64,000 nucleotides of DNA from Dyella_A sp049445995 (lineage in GTDB: Bacteria; Pseudomonadota; Gammaproteobacteria; Xanthomonadales; Rhodanobacteraceae), in contig NZ_JBMSDZ010000005.1 of NCBI RefSeq assembly GCF_049445995.1, positions 1 to 64,000 of the forward strand. Direction: 5' to 3'. Below the pieces are notes generated by a model. The model was not told where the DNA came from. It did no database searches and was given only the letters and a program-made list of their open reading frames with translations. Numbering within the stretch: position 1 is the first letter of the stretch; the number at the start of each line of letters is the position of its first letter. Of this stretch, positions 33,245 to 41,482 are shown in pieces. Position numbers and translations under genes: made by a program.

Positions 33245-34219
33245 ATGCACCGCGCATTGCGCTCCTTCCGATCGATCTTCGCCATCCTCCTCCCCGGCCT
33301 CGCCGCGCTGGGTTTCAGCGCGCGCTCGCGCAGCGCCGAGCCGGCGCCGCCCAGCGTTCCCGCGGGACAGATCGTGCACATGGCACGGGTTCCCTCGCAA
33401 TACGTGGCGCCGCACGACGTTGACGTCTGGCTGCCGCCCGGCTATCCGAAGCAGGCGCCGTATGCGGTGCTGTACATGTTCGACGGGCAGAACCTGTTTG
33501 GCGACCATCCGGGCTCAAAGCTGCCGAGCTGGCAGGCGGCTTCGACCGCCGCGAAACTCATCGCCGCGGGCAAGACGCGGCCGTTCGTCATCGTCGGCAT
33601 CGCAAACGCGCAATCCCTGCGGATGAGCGAGTACTTTCCACAGAAACCCTGGGAATCACTGACGCCCGCGCAGCGGCAGGCGCTATTCTCGCGGCAGTTG
33701 GGGGATTTCCAGATACTGCCGGTGGCGCCTTTTTCCGACGCGTTCCTGAAGTTCGTGACGCAGGAACTCAAGCCCGCCATCGATCGCCGTTTCAATGTCG
33801 ATCCGAAGCCAGCGTCGACCTTTGTGATGGGCTCCAGCATGGGCGGCCTGATGGCCTGGTATGCGCTGTCCGAATACCCCGGCACCTTTGCCGGCGCCGC
33901 GTGCCTGTCCACGCACTGGCCCGGTCCCTACCTGTCGCTGGAAGCCGCCACCGACGACCCCGTGCCGGACGCCTTCGTGGATTACATCCGGCACGACTTC
34001 CCGTCGCCGGCCGGCCACCGGATCTACTTCGACCACGGCACCAGGACTCTGGATGCCTGGTACGACCCGATCCAGAAACGCGTCGATCGTTTGCTGCAGT
34101 CGAAAGGCTGGACGGGAAGCCACTACCAGAGCCGGGTCTTCCCCGGCGCCGAGCACAGCGAGAAATCCTGGGCCGCGCGGCTGGCCATCCCGTTGACGTT
34201 CCTGCTGGCGCCCCGATAA
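33245..34219 (+). CDS. Secreted esterase-D-like alpha/beta hydrolase
   Basis: 324 residues from MHRALRSFRSIFAILLPGLA, which gives a plausible signal peptide; an in-frame ATG at 33200 is an alternative. It is a putative esterase (PF00756) with DVWLPPGYPKQAPYAVLYMF, FDGQNLFG, the nucleophile elbow FVMGSSMGGLMAWYAL and a C-terminal histidine in FPGAEHSEKSW. Family members include carbohydrate esterases and enterochelin-esterase-like enzymes. Its place behind the alpha-glucosidase suggests a role in removing acyl groups from sugars or in a related step, which is inference. Confidence 0.83.
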   Translation: MHRALRSFRSIFAILLPGLAALGFSARSRSAEPAPPSVPAGQIVHMARVPSQYVAPHDVDVWLPPGYPKQAPYAVLYMFDGQNLFGDHPGSKLPSWQAASTAAKLIAAGKTRPFVIVGIANAQSLRMSEYFPQKPWESLTPAQRQALFSRQLGDFQILPVAPFSDAFLKFVTQELKPAIDRRFNVDPKPASTFVMGSSMGGLMAWYALSEYPGTFAGAACLSTHWPGPYLSLEAATDDPVPDAFVDYIRHDFPSPAGHRIYFDHGTRTLDAWYDPIQKRVDRLLQSKGWTGSHYQSRVFPGAEHSEKSWAARLAIPLTFLLAPR

Positions 34220-34311
34220 GAGCCTGCCCGAAATCCCACCCTCGCTCGTCTCCCCCAGGTAATTGGATGGACTCGGTCCTCGAGAGAGAAGCTTCGGTTG
34301 GTTACCCTCAC

Positions 34312-34418
34312 CCGTTCGCGTTGAACGTAGCCCGCGCAGCGGGCGGAGTCGAGACGCCTCGCTGCCTGTCGGCGGATCTTCGACTTCGACCCTTCGGGCC
34401 CACGCTCAGGGCGAATGG
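34312..34418. repeat. Long dispersed inverted repeat overlapping the amylase 3' end
   Basis: CCGTTCGCGTTGAACGTAGC at the left and GGGCCCACGCTCAGGGCGAA at the right are opposed arms, with GGAGTCGAGACG facing CTTCGACTTCGACCC. This resembles a repeat common in pseudomonads and xanthomonads. The right arm supplies the last codons and stop of the leftward amylase gene. Confidence 0.7.
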
Positions 34419-36028
34419 TCTCCGGGATGCGCGGGCGTGCCCACGATGCGTACCTGCATGGGGTACAGCGTGGCGTCGGGCGAGGTCGGCGCGCCGTTGC
34501 CGAGCAGGTCGGCCCAGGCGTTGCCGGCGACCAGCCTCGGGTCGAGCCGCGGCTTCGTGTCGGTCTTGCCCAGGTTCACCAGCAGCAGCGTGCGCCGCGC
34601 GCCGTCCCCGCGCAGGATGCACAGCACCGCGCTGCCGTCGTCGCAGAGGATGCGCTGCGCGCCGTGGTCGATTTCCGGACGCGCATGGCGCAGCGCCAAC
34701 AGCCTGCGGTACCAGTGGTAGAGCGAGTCCGGCCGGGCTTCCTCTTCCTGCAGCGAGACGCCGTCGTGCGAGCGGTTGAAGCGGTCTTTCCAGAACCACT
34801 GGTCGCCGCGATACCAGATGGCTGAGCCGGGCGCGTCGAGGTCGGCTTGCCAGCGGAAGGCTTCGCGCGAGGGGATGCCGACGGCGTCGGTGAGCGGGAT
34901 GCCGCTGGAGGCGCCGACGTTCTTCGGCTGCGCGCCGCGCATGCCCAGTTCCTGGCCGTAGTAGATCAGCGGATCGCCCTTTAGCAGCAGCGCAATGGCG
35001 GCGCCTGCGCGTGCCTTGGCAGCGTCGCCGTGGATCAGCGACATGAAGCGGTCCACGTCGTGGTTCTCCAGAAACACCACCTGCGTCTTGCCCGGCGGCG
35101 TAGCCGCGTCGGTGGCGCGGATCGCCTTGACGATGGCGGCCTTGTCGAACGACAGCAGCGCGCCGCGCAGCGGGAAGGCGAACACCATGTCCACGTGGCC
35201 GTCGATCAACCACTTGGTGCCGTAACCCCAGTCGGCCTGCTCGGCGAGGATGCGCAGCGCGGGCCGCCGCGCCTTCAGCGCGTGGAAGATCGGCGTCCAG
35301 AAATCCGCGAACAGGTGCGTGTCCAGCCCCTTGTGGTCGAGGTCGTCCATCATGTGGTCGATGCGGTAGCCGTCCACGCCGTCGCGGCCGCTGCCGTCGC
35401 CGTGCGGGTCGGCCCAGTACAGCAGCAGGTCGCGGAAGTAGGCTTTCACGGCGGGGTCATGCAGGTTGACCATGGCGATGCCGATGTCGCGGCCGTCGTA
35501 GCCGCGCCAGGTCGCGCGGTCGAGGAAGGGTTCGGCCACGCAGTGCCGCGCGTCTTTCCACAGCAGGTAGCCGGCGTACTTCGCGTGTGGCTTGCAGATC
35601 GAGTCGCGCCACCATGGATGCCCCTCGGCGACGTACTGGAATTCCTCGTCGAGGTAGACCTTCAGCCCCTTCGCGTGGGCGGCGCGGATGAAGGCGAAGT
35701 AGTCGTCCAGCGTGCCGTAGCCCGGATCGATGGCCTTGAACGCGGTGGCGAAGTAGTTGTGGTAGTACGGCGAGGGCTGCAGCGGCGTGAGCAGGATCGT
35801 GGTGACGCCGAGTCGCCGGATATAGCCGAGCTTCGAGGTCAGTCCCTTGAGGTCGCCGATGCGGTCGCCGTTGGAGTCGCGGAAGCTGCGGAAGAAGATC
35901 TGGTAGAACACCTGGCCGCCGTCGGCGGCCGGTGCGGCCGGAGTCGCCGGTGCAGCGGCGGCGAGCGGCGTGACCAGGGCGAGCAGGGTGCCGGCGAGCC
36001 AGCCGAGCAGCGGGCGGGCGAGGGTCAT
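34406..36028 (-). CDS. Secreted GH13 alpha-amylase/cyclomaltodextrinase-like enzyme
   Basis: 540 residues. Signal peptide 1-25 (ALVTPLAAAA) and an Ala/Pro linker precede the barrel starting at VFYQIFFRSFRDSNGDRIGD. Catalytic motifs: GYRIDHMMDDLD (nucleophile Asp), RILAEQADW (acid/base Glu) and VFLENHDVDRF. It is expected to cleave starch-type glucans in the periplasm or outside. The start overlaps the stop of the upstream esterase gene by 4 bp (both leftward), so they form a pair. The final residues AHPGDHSP come from a dispersed repeat, a sign that the 3' end has been remodelled. Confidence 0.9.
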   Translation of the reverse strand: MTLARPLLGWLAGTLLALVTPLAAAAPATPAAPAADGGQVFYQIFFRSFRDSNGDRIGDLKGLTSKLGYIRRLGVTTILLTPLQPSPYYHNYFATAFKAIDPGYGTLDDYFAFIRAAHAKGLKVYLDEEFQYVAEGHPWWRDSICKPHAKYAGYLLWKDARHCVAEPFLDRATWRGYDGRDIGIAMVNLHDPAVKAYFRDLLLYWADPHGDGSGRDGVDGYRIDHMMDDLDHKGLDTHLFADFWTPIFHALKARRPALRILAEQADWGYGTKWLIDGHVDMVFAFPLRGALLSFDKAAIVKAIRATDAATPPGKTQVVFLENHDVDRFMSLIHGDAAKARAGAAIALLLKGDPLIYYGQELGMRGAQPKNVGASSGIPLTDAVGIPSREAFRWQADLDAPGSAIWYRGDQWFWKDRFNRSHDGVSLQEEEARPDSLYHWYRRLLALRHARPEIDHGAQRILCDDGSAVLCILRGDGARRTLLLVNLGKTDTKPRLDPRLVAGNAWADLLGNGAPTSPDATLYPMQVRIVGTPAHPGDHSP

Positions 36029-36849
36029 GCGGAGTCCTTCTGGGCGTTCAGTACGTGGCCGAAGAAGCGCAGCGTGTGTTCCAGCGTGGTCGACCAGTAG
36101 GCCCAGTCGTGGTCGCCAGGCGTTTCGGCGTAATGGTGGGCGATGCCGGCGCGTTGCAGGTCACGGTGCAGCGCGCGGTTGGATTCCAGGTACGGGTCGT
36201 CCAGGCCGCAGTCGATGCGCAGCGGCGGCAGCTGGCCGGGTGCGCCGGTGAGTGCCGCGAGCACGCTGCGGTCGGCGTGGGCGCTGCTCCAGTCGCGGCG
36301 GCTTTCCTCGATCAGCGCATCGAACTGCCACGCCTCGGTGACCGTCGACAGCGCTGCGGCCGCGGTGATGCGCTGCGGATACTTGCCGGCCAGCCGCAAT
36401 GCGCCGAAGCCGCCCATGCTGAGGCCGGCCACCAGCAGCGGCGACGCGCTCGTGCAGCCCTGGACCACCTCGCGCGCCAGCGCGGGGATCTCGTCGATGA
36501 TCCAGCGTTCGGCATCGTGGTCGGTGTGCGCCACGTAGCCGGAGCCGTCACCCCACAGGCCGTCGGAGGGCATCAGCAGGGCCACCGGCGGCAGTGCACC
36601 CTCGTCGATCAGCCGCGCCGTCGTGCGATGCGCCGCGCCTTTCATCGCCCAGGCCCAATGCGAACCGAAAACGCCGTGCAGCAACACCACGATCGGCAGG
36701 TTGGCAACACCGTGCGCCGCGGGCGGCACAAACAGGGTGACGTCGGCACGCCGCTGCAGCGCCGGGCTCTTCGCCGTGGCGAAAGCGAGCCCGTCGGCGC
36801 AGAGGGCGGGATCGGAACACTCGATGGTGCGGAAACCGTTATCGCTCAT
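36025..36849 (-). CDS. Esterase-D/FrmB-like alpha/beta hydrolase
   Basis: 274 residues from MSDNGFRTIECSDPALCADG, without a signal peptide. It has IVVLLHGVFGSHWAW (oxyanion region), nucleophile elbow VAGLSMGGFGALRLA and C-terminal ETPGDHDWAYW with the catalytic His, in the PF00756 family. The stop overlaps the amylase ATG (ATGA), so the pair is co-transcribed and translationally coupled. S-formylglutathione hydrolase-like activity is possible, but the operon partner suggests glycan de-esterification; neither can be proven here. Confidence 0.83.
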   Translation of the reverse strand: MSDNGFRTIECSDPALCADGLAFATAKSPALQRRADVTLFVPPAAHGVANLPIVVLLHGVFGSHWAWAMKGAAHRTTARLIDEGALPPVALLMPSDGLWGDGSGYVAHTDHDAERWIIDEIPALAREVVQGCTSASPLLVAGLSMGGFGALRLAGKYPQRITAAAALSTVTEAWQFDALIEESRRDWSSAHADRSVLAALTGAPGQLPPLRIDCGLDDPYLESNRALHRDLQRAGIAHHYAETPGDHDWAYWSTTLEHTLRFFGHVLNAQKDSA

Positions 36850-36870
36850 GGCCTCGCGCTGCCAGCTTTC

Positions 36871-36948
36871 GCAGGAGGACACCCTGTGCGCGAATGGCTT
36901 TCCGCAAGATCCGGCCAAGAGCATTCGCGCACAGGGTGCGCCCCTACG
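36871..36948. repeat. REP-like inverted repeat, GTAGGAGCG family
   Basis: GCAGGAGGACACCCTGTGCG and GCATTCGCGCACAGGGTGCG then CCCCTACG are opposed around GGCTTTCCGCAAGATCCGGC. It closely matches the copy at 39082. Confidence 0.75.
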
Positions 36949-37006
36949 CGGCTTCGGCGAGGTTCGCGGGCGCTGGGCCCGGGCGGTGGGGTTGTCATGG
37001 ACTTTG

Positions 37007-38125
37007 TCATGCGATGCGTAGCACGCCCTTGGTGCTGCGCCCCTGCAGCATGTCGTCGAAGGCGCTTTCCAGCGCGTCCATCGGGTAGCGGTGGCTGATC
37101 AGCGCATCGACTTCCAGCCGGCCTTCACCGATCCAGCCGAACAACCGCGGGAAGTCGCGCGCAGGCACGCAGCCGCCGTACAGCGGCGCGAGGTAGCGCT
37201 TGTTCCAGAACAGGTCGGTGAGTTCCAGCGGGGCCGGACCGTGCGCGCCGCTCAGCTGCAGGGCATTGCCGCCGTTGCGGGCCAGTTTCAGCGGCAGGAA
37301 AGCGAGCGTCGGCACGCCGGTGGCCTCGAAGGCGTGGTCGACGCCGTGGCCGTCGGCGAGCGCGCGCACCTCGGCGATGAGTCGCGCGTGATCGTGGTCG
37401 CCTTCGTGCGGTGCCAGCGTGTGCGTGGCACCCAATGCGCGGGCACGTTCCAGTCGCGCCGGTACGCGGTCGATGGCGACGATGGTGCGGGCGCCGGCGA
37501 TGCGCGCGCCCTGGATCACGTTCAGTCCCACACCGCCGCAGCCGAGCATGGCCACGGTGTCGCCGGGCGCCACCGCGGCCACGTTCACCGCCGAGCCCAC
37601 CCCGGTCATCACCGCACAGCCGAGGATGCAGGCCACATCCAGCCGCAGCGTGGCGGGCAGCGGCGTCACCGCCTCGGCGCGCACCAGGGTGTAGTGGGCG
37701 AAGGTGCCGAGGTGGAACGCGCGCTCCACCGGGCGTCCGCGCCAGCGCGTGGCGCCGGCATGCGCGCGGCTGCTGCCCAGGCGCGGCACGTCCAGCTCGA
37801 GCGTGCGCTCGCACAGCGATGCGGCGCCGCGCTCGCATTGGAAGCAGTGGCCGCAGGGGATTGCCCAGTTCAGCAGCACCGGCTGGCCGATCTGCAGACC
37901 TTCCACACCCTCGCCGATGGACTCGGCGTAGCCGGCGCCTTCGTGGCCCATCACCAGCGGTCCCGGCCAGTGCAGCGACGCGTGGTCGGTGTGGCAGACG
38001 CCGGCCGCGGTGATCGCCACGCGTACCTCGCCGGGTCCCGGCGGGTCGATCTCGATGGTGTCGATGGCGAAACGGCCCTCGCCGTCGGCGATGATCGCGC
38101 GGCCGCGGACGACGTCGGTGCTCAT
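37007..38125 (-). CDS. Zinc-dependent alcohol dehydrogenase (class III-like, MDR family)
   Basis: 372 residues. Catalytic zinc ligands are in AGVCHTDHASLHWPGP and VMGHEGAGY; the structural-zinc cysteines are present in CGHCFQCERGAASLCE; the Rossmann motif is MLGCGGVGLNVIQGA. It is the class I/III type of NAD-dependent zinc alcohol or formaldehyde dehydrogenase; the substrate is not certain. Its ATG overlaps the stop of the PhyH-type gene by 4 bp, so the dioxygenase and dehydrogenase are translationally coupled and may act in sequence on one compound. Confidence 0.9.
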   Translation of the reverse strand: MSTDVVRGRAIIADGEGRFAIDTIEIDPPGPGEVRVAITAAGVCHTDHASLHWPGPLVMGHEGAGYAESIGEGVEGLQIGQPVLLNWAIPCGHCFQCERGAASLCERTLELDVPRLGSSRAHAGATRWRGRPVERAFHLGTFAHYTLVRAEAVTPLPATLRLDVACILGCAVMTGVGSAVNVAAVAPGDTVAMLGCGGVGLNVIQGARIAGARTIVAIDRVPARLERARALGATHTLAPHEGDHDHARLIAEVRALADGHGVDHAFEATGVPTLAFLPLKLARNGGNALQLSGAHGPAPLELTDLFWNKRYLAPLYGGCVPARDFPRLFGWIGEGRLEVDALISHRYPMDALESAFDDMLQGRSTKGVLRIA

Positions 38126-38949
38126 GCGATGTGCTCGGGCAGCCCGTTTTCAAACAGCACAGGATTCTTCGGCGTGTCGATCACCTTGCCGACCACCGCG
38201 CCCGGGCACCAGCGCTCCCAGTCCGCCTGCTGCATGTGATTGTCCGGTGCCTTCAGGCGCATGTCGCGATCCATGTAGATCACCGTCATCACCGAGCGCG
38301 GCCGGGTCGAGCGGTTGGGGCCGGCGCGGTGGAAGGTCCAGCCGGAGTGGAAGCTCACCTCGCCGAGTTCGAACGGCTCGTCCACCACGCGGAAGCCGTG
38401 CGCCTCCATGTTCGCGGTGATCGCTCTCTCGCTCTCGTCGGAGATGCCCAGGTCGCGGCCGAATTCCACGTGCTGGCTGCCGGCGAAGAACGCCAGCGGA
38501 CCCATGTCCTGCGGCACCGCCTGCAGCGGCACCCAGGCGGTGATGGTGCGGTCGCTGTCCAGCGGCCAGTAGTACTGGTCGGCGTGCGCGGGGGTGATGC
38601 CGCCGGCCGGCTCCTTGTACAGCGACTGGTCGTGGTACAGCCGTACGCCGTCCACTTCCATCAGTGCGGTGGCGATGCCGGCCAGGCGCTTGCCGAACAC
38701 GAACTCGCGCACCGTGTCGCTCTGCTCCCACAGGTTCATCACCTGCAGGAAGGCGCGGTCGTAGGTGCTGCGCTCTTCGAGCGGCTTGGTCTGCGTGTTC
38801 AGCGCGATGGTGAGACGGGTGATCTCCTCGCCGTAGTGGCGAAGCTCGTCGGCGTCGAACACGTTCTTGAGCTTGATGAAGCCGTCCCGACGGTAGTCGG
38901 CGACCTGCTGCGGGGAGAGCGGATACGGGCGATCGAGGCCGATGGTCAT
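38122..38949 (-). CDS. Phytanoyl-CoA dioxygenase (PhyH) family Fe(II)/2-oxoglutarate oxygenase
   Basis: 275 residues from MTIGLDRPYPLSPQQVADYR, with AGGAAT 8 nt upstream. The iron-binding facial triad is seen as His-x-Asp in ITPAHADQYYW and the distal His in EVSFHSGWTFHRAGPN, with the 2-oxoglutarate-binding Arg in NRSTRPRSVM. It hydroxylates a small substrate using O2 and 2-oxoglutarate. It is the first gene of a two-gene unit with the alcohol dehydrogenase. The substrate is unknown; relatives act on fatty acyl compounds, ectoine, chlorinated and many other metabolites. Confidence 0.87.
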   Translation of the reverse strand: MTIGLDRPYPLSPQQVADYRRDGFIKLKNVFDADELRHYGEEITRLTIALNTQTKPLEERSTYDRAFLQVMNLWEQSDTVREFVFGKRLAGIATALMEVDGVRLYHDQSLYKEPAGGITPAHADQYYWPLDSDRTITAWVPLQAVPQDMGPLAFFAGSQHVEFGRDLGISDESERAITANMEAHGFRVVDEPFELGEVSFHSGWTFHRAGPNRSTRPRSVMTVIYMDRDMRLKAPDNHMQQADWERWCPGAVVGKVIDTPKNPVLFENGLPEHIA

Positions 38950-39081
38950 GCGGGATTCCTGCCAGGCGAGCGATGGCCCGCGCGATGGAACCATGCTAGG
39001 AAGCGCGCTCCCGCCGCGCATCGGCAAAGCGTGTCGAATGGCGACGGGGAACTATCGGATTCATGACCTGCGCCCGGACCC

Positions 39082-39155
39082 GTAGGAGCGCACCCTGTGC
39101 GCGAATGCTCTTCGCTTCGTTGCCTCATTTATCGCCCGCAGGGCGGGCTCCTGCA
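39082..39155. repeat. REP-like inverted repeat, GTAGGAGCG family
   Basis: GTAGGAGCGCACCCTGTGCG at the left and CGCCCGCAGGGCGGGCTCCT at the right. The first 20 bases are identical to the copy at 13163. Confidence 0.75.
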
Positions 39156-39161
39156 CCGCGA

Positions 39162-40646
39162 TCAGCCCGACGCGCACCGCACCCGCAACGTGCATAGCCC
39201 CGCCACGAACAGGCTGGCACCGCCGACTACCAGCGCCCACACCGGCTCATCGTGAAAGCACCGCTTCAGCAATTCGCCCAGCACGCTGGCAGCCACGAGT
39301 TGCGGGATCACGATGAAGAAATTGAAGATGCCCATGTACACGCCCATCTTCGCCGCCGGCAGGTTGTCCGAGAGCATCGCGTAGGGCAGCGCCAGGATCG
39401 ACGCCCAGGCGAAGCCCACGCCCACCATCGGCAGCAGCAGCCAGTCCGGATCGCGAATGAATACAAACGACGCCAGCCCAGCGCCGCCCAGCCACAGGTT
39501 CACCAGGTGGCTGGCGCGCAGGCCCCACCGGCGCACCATGCGCGGGATGACGAAGGCAGCCAGCGCGGCGCAGCCGTTGTAGGCGGCGAACAGCACGCCG
39601 ACCCAGTTGCCGGCCTCATTGAAGGTGACCGAGTGCGGATCGGTGGTGCCGTACTGCACCTGCGCGACGGCGGCGGTGGCGTAGATCCACATCGAGAACA
39701 GCGCGAACCACGAGAACAGCTGCACCCAGGCGAGCTGGCGCATTGCCGCGGGCATGACATGCAGGTCGCCCAGCACGTGACCGAGCATGCCCCGCCGCGA
39801 CTGCAGCGCGGGACGCAGCGCAAGGGCGGCGTTGTAGCCGATCAGCAGCAGACCGTAGACGGCGAGGCCGCCGGCGAGCAGATAGGCCTCCTGCCGCAGT
39901 TCGAGATGGTGGATCGCCAACGCGGCGCCGATGCCGGTCAGCAGCCATGTGGCGCCGTTGCGCCATATGCCGCGCAGATCCGGCAGCGCCATGGCGGGCA
40001 CCGTGTCGAACGCCTGCAATTCCTCCGGCGCATACTCCCGTGTGCGCAGCACGGTCCACGACACGGCGCCGAGCATGACCGCCGCGCCCGTGTAGAACGC
40101 GTATCTCAGGGTGTCAGGCAGCCCATCGCCCGACGCCATGTTGTTCACGCCCACCTGTGCGAGCAGCCACGGCAGCATGGAGGCGATCACCGCGCCCACG
40201 CCGATGAAGAAGCTCTGCAGCAGGTAGCCCTGCGGACGCTGGCGTTCCGGGAGCTGGTCGGCGACGAAGGCGCGGAAGGGCTCCATCGCCACGTTGAAGG
40301 TGCCGTCCATCAGCCACAGCAGCATGGCAGCCGTCCAAAGCGTGCCGGCATGCGGCATCCACAGCAGCGCCAGCGTCGCAAGCAGCGCGCCGCCGAGGAA
40401 ATAGGGTCGGCGCCTGCCCAGCCGGGTCCAGGTGCGGTCGGAGCAGTAGCCGATGATCGGCTGCACCACCAGGCCGGTGATCGGCGCGGCCACCCACAGC
40501 ACGGGAATCTGCTCCAGCGGCGCGCCCAGGGTCTGGAAGATGCGGCTGATGTTGGCGGTCTGCAGCGCAAAGCCGAACTGGATGCCGAGGAAGCCGAAGC
40601 ACATGTTCCATATCTGGCTGAACGACAGATCGGGCCGGCTCCTCAT
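39162..40646 (-). CDS. SLC45-like MFS sugar transporter (maltose/sucrose type)
   Basis: 494 residues with 12 predicted membrane segments, starting MRSRPDLSFSQIWNMCFGFL. Hallmarks of the GPH/SLC45 sugar carriers: FGFALQTANISRIFQTLGA, then QPIIGYCSDRTWTRLGRRRP and FNVAMEPFRAFVADQLPE. Relatives include SuxC of Xanthomonas and MalY of Caulobacter, which import sucrose or maltose across the inner membrane by proton symport. A GCATACGTATTC palindrome lies about 130 bp upstream and matches those before the TonB receptor, so both import steps are probably co-regulated by the LacI-type protein. Confidence 0.9.
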   Translation of the reverse strand: MRSRPDLSFSQIWNMCFGFLGIQFGFALQTANISRIFQTLGAPLEQIPVLWVAAPITGLVVQPIIGYCSDRTWTRLGRRRPYFLGGALLATLALLWMPHAGTLWTAAMLLWLMDGTFNVAMEPFRAFVADQLPERQRPQGYLLQSFFIGVGAVIASMLPWLLAQVGVNNMASGDGLPDTLRYAFYTGAAVMLGAVSWTVLRTREYAPEELQAFDTVPAMALPDLRGIWRNGATWLLTGIGAALAIHHLELRQEAYLLAGGLAVYGLLLIGYNAALALRPALQSRRGMLGHVLGDLHVMPAAMRQLAWVQLFSWFALFSMWIYATAAVAQVQYGTTDPHSVTFNEAGNWVGVLFAAYNGCAALAAFVIPRMVRRWGLRASHLVNLWLGGAGLASFVFIRDPDWLLLPMVGVGFAWASILALPYAMLSDNLPAAKMGVYMGIFNFFIVIPQLVAASVLGELLKRCFHDEPVWALVVGGASLFVAGLCTLRVRCASG

Positions 40647-40772
40647 GGGTGGCGCCGGCTTGGCGTGGTTACGGGGACATGGCTGGATGAGCTGGACGGG
40701 CGGATGGGAATTCTCCTGGAGATACGAAGCCGCCCGAAGGTATGCAGTATCGCAGTGCAACAACCAGCGGCT

Positions 40773-40784
40773 GCATACGTATTC
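40773..40784. promoter_or_regulatory. LacI-type operator candidate before the sugar carrier gene
   Basis: GCATACGTATTC contains the same ATACGTAT core as the two sites at 30883-30912. It lies upstream of the leftward carrier gene. Confidence 0.55.
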
Positions 40785-40936
40785 ATCCATGCCGCGCGGC
40801 CTGATCGATTACAGAAAGTCGTTATATCGAACGCCTGAACGCCCTGCCTGGCATGGCGCGGCCTGAGGTGTTTCTTGCCTGACGGTTCACGCTGCGCGTC
40901 GCAGCATCGTGCCTTCCATCGACGCGGAGGAGCACC

Positions 40937-41482
40937 ATGCCGAGCAAGAGCGCCATCCAGCGAGCCCGCAAGGACAAGCGTGAGGGCAAGTCGCCCAGCA
41001 CGCAGGCGGGGGAGTTCGTTCGCGAGGAGATCGAGCACGTGCGTGAGGGCAAGCACGGTGCGCGATCGGCCAAGCAGGCCATCGCGATCGGCCTGTCGGA
41101 GGCCCGCAGGGCAGGGGTGAATGTCCCCGCCAAAGGCAGGGCCGCGGAAAAAGCAGCGACCAAGAAATCTTCGACGAAGAAGTCAGCAACAAAAAAGAAG
41201 CCCGCCACCAGTAAGTCGGCGACCAGGAAGACAGCAGCGCGCAAGTCGTCCGAGACAAAGGCCACCCGCAGCCGCGCCGCCACCGACGCGCTGAAGAAGG
41301 AAGGAAGCGCGGCGGCTTCCAAACGCGCGCTGTCACGCCAGGGGCATCAGGCAGCGTCAAAACGCTCCGCGGCCGATCGCAGCGACGCAGCCAAGAAGGC
41401 GGCGCGCACGAAGGGCGCCGCGGGTCGTTCTGCCGCCGCGAAGAAGGCTGCGCGGACACGCTCGCGCAACCGCGCGCACTGA
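40937..41482 (+). CDS. DUF6496-type, histone-H1-like lysine/alanine-rich protein
   Basis: 181 residues with a strong GGAGGAGC ribosome-binding site. The N-terminal 70 residues form a conserved-looking head (REEIEHVREGKHGARSAKQA, then IAIGLSEARRAGVNVP), seen in DUF6496 proteins. The rest is a low-complexity tail of Lys, Ala, Ser, Thr and Arg (KKSSTKKSATKKKPATSKSA), like the C-terminal tail of histone H1 or AlgP. It is probably a DNA-binding or nucleoid protein. AlgP, a histone-like regulator of alginate genes in Pseudomonas, has a comparable tail; since the alginate operon follows, a regulatory link is an attractive but unproven idea. Confidence 0.8.
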   Translation: MPSKSAIQRARKDKREGKSPSTQAGEFVREEIEHVREGKHGARSAKQAIAIGLSEARRAGVNVPAKGRAAEKAATKKSSTKKSATKKKPATSKSATRKTAARKSSETKATRSRAATDALKKEGSAAASKRALSRQGHQAASKRSAADRSDAAKKAARTKGAAGRSAAAKKAARTRSRNRAH

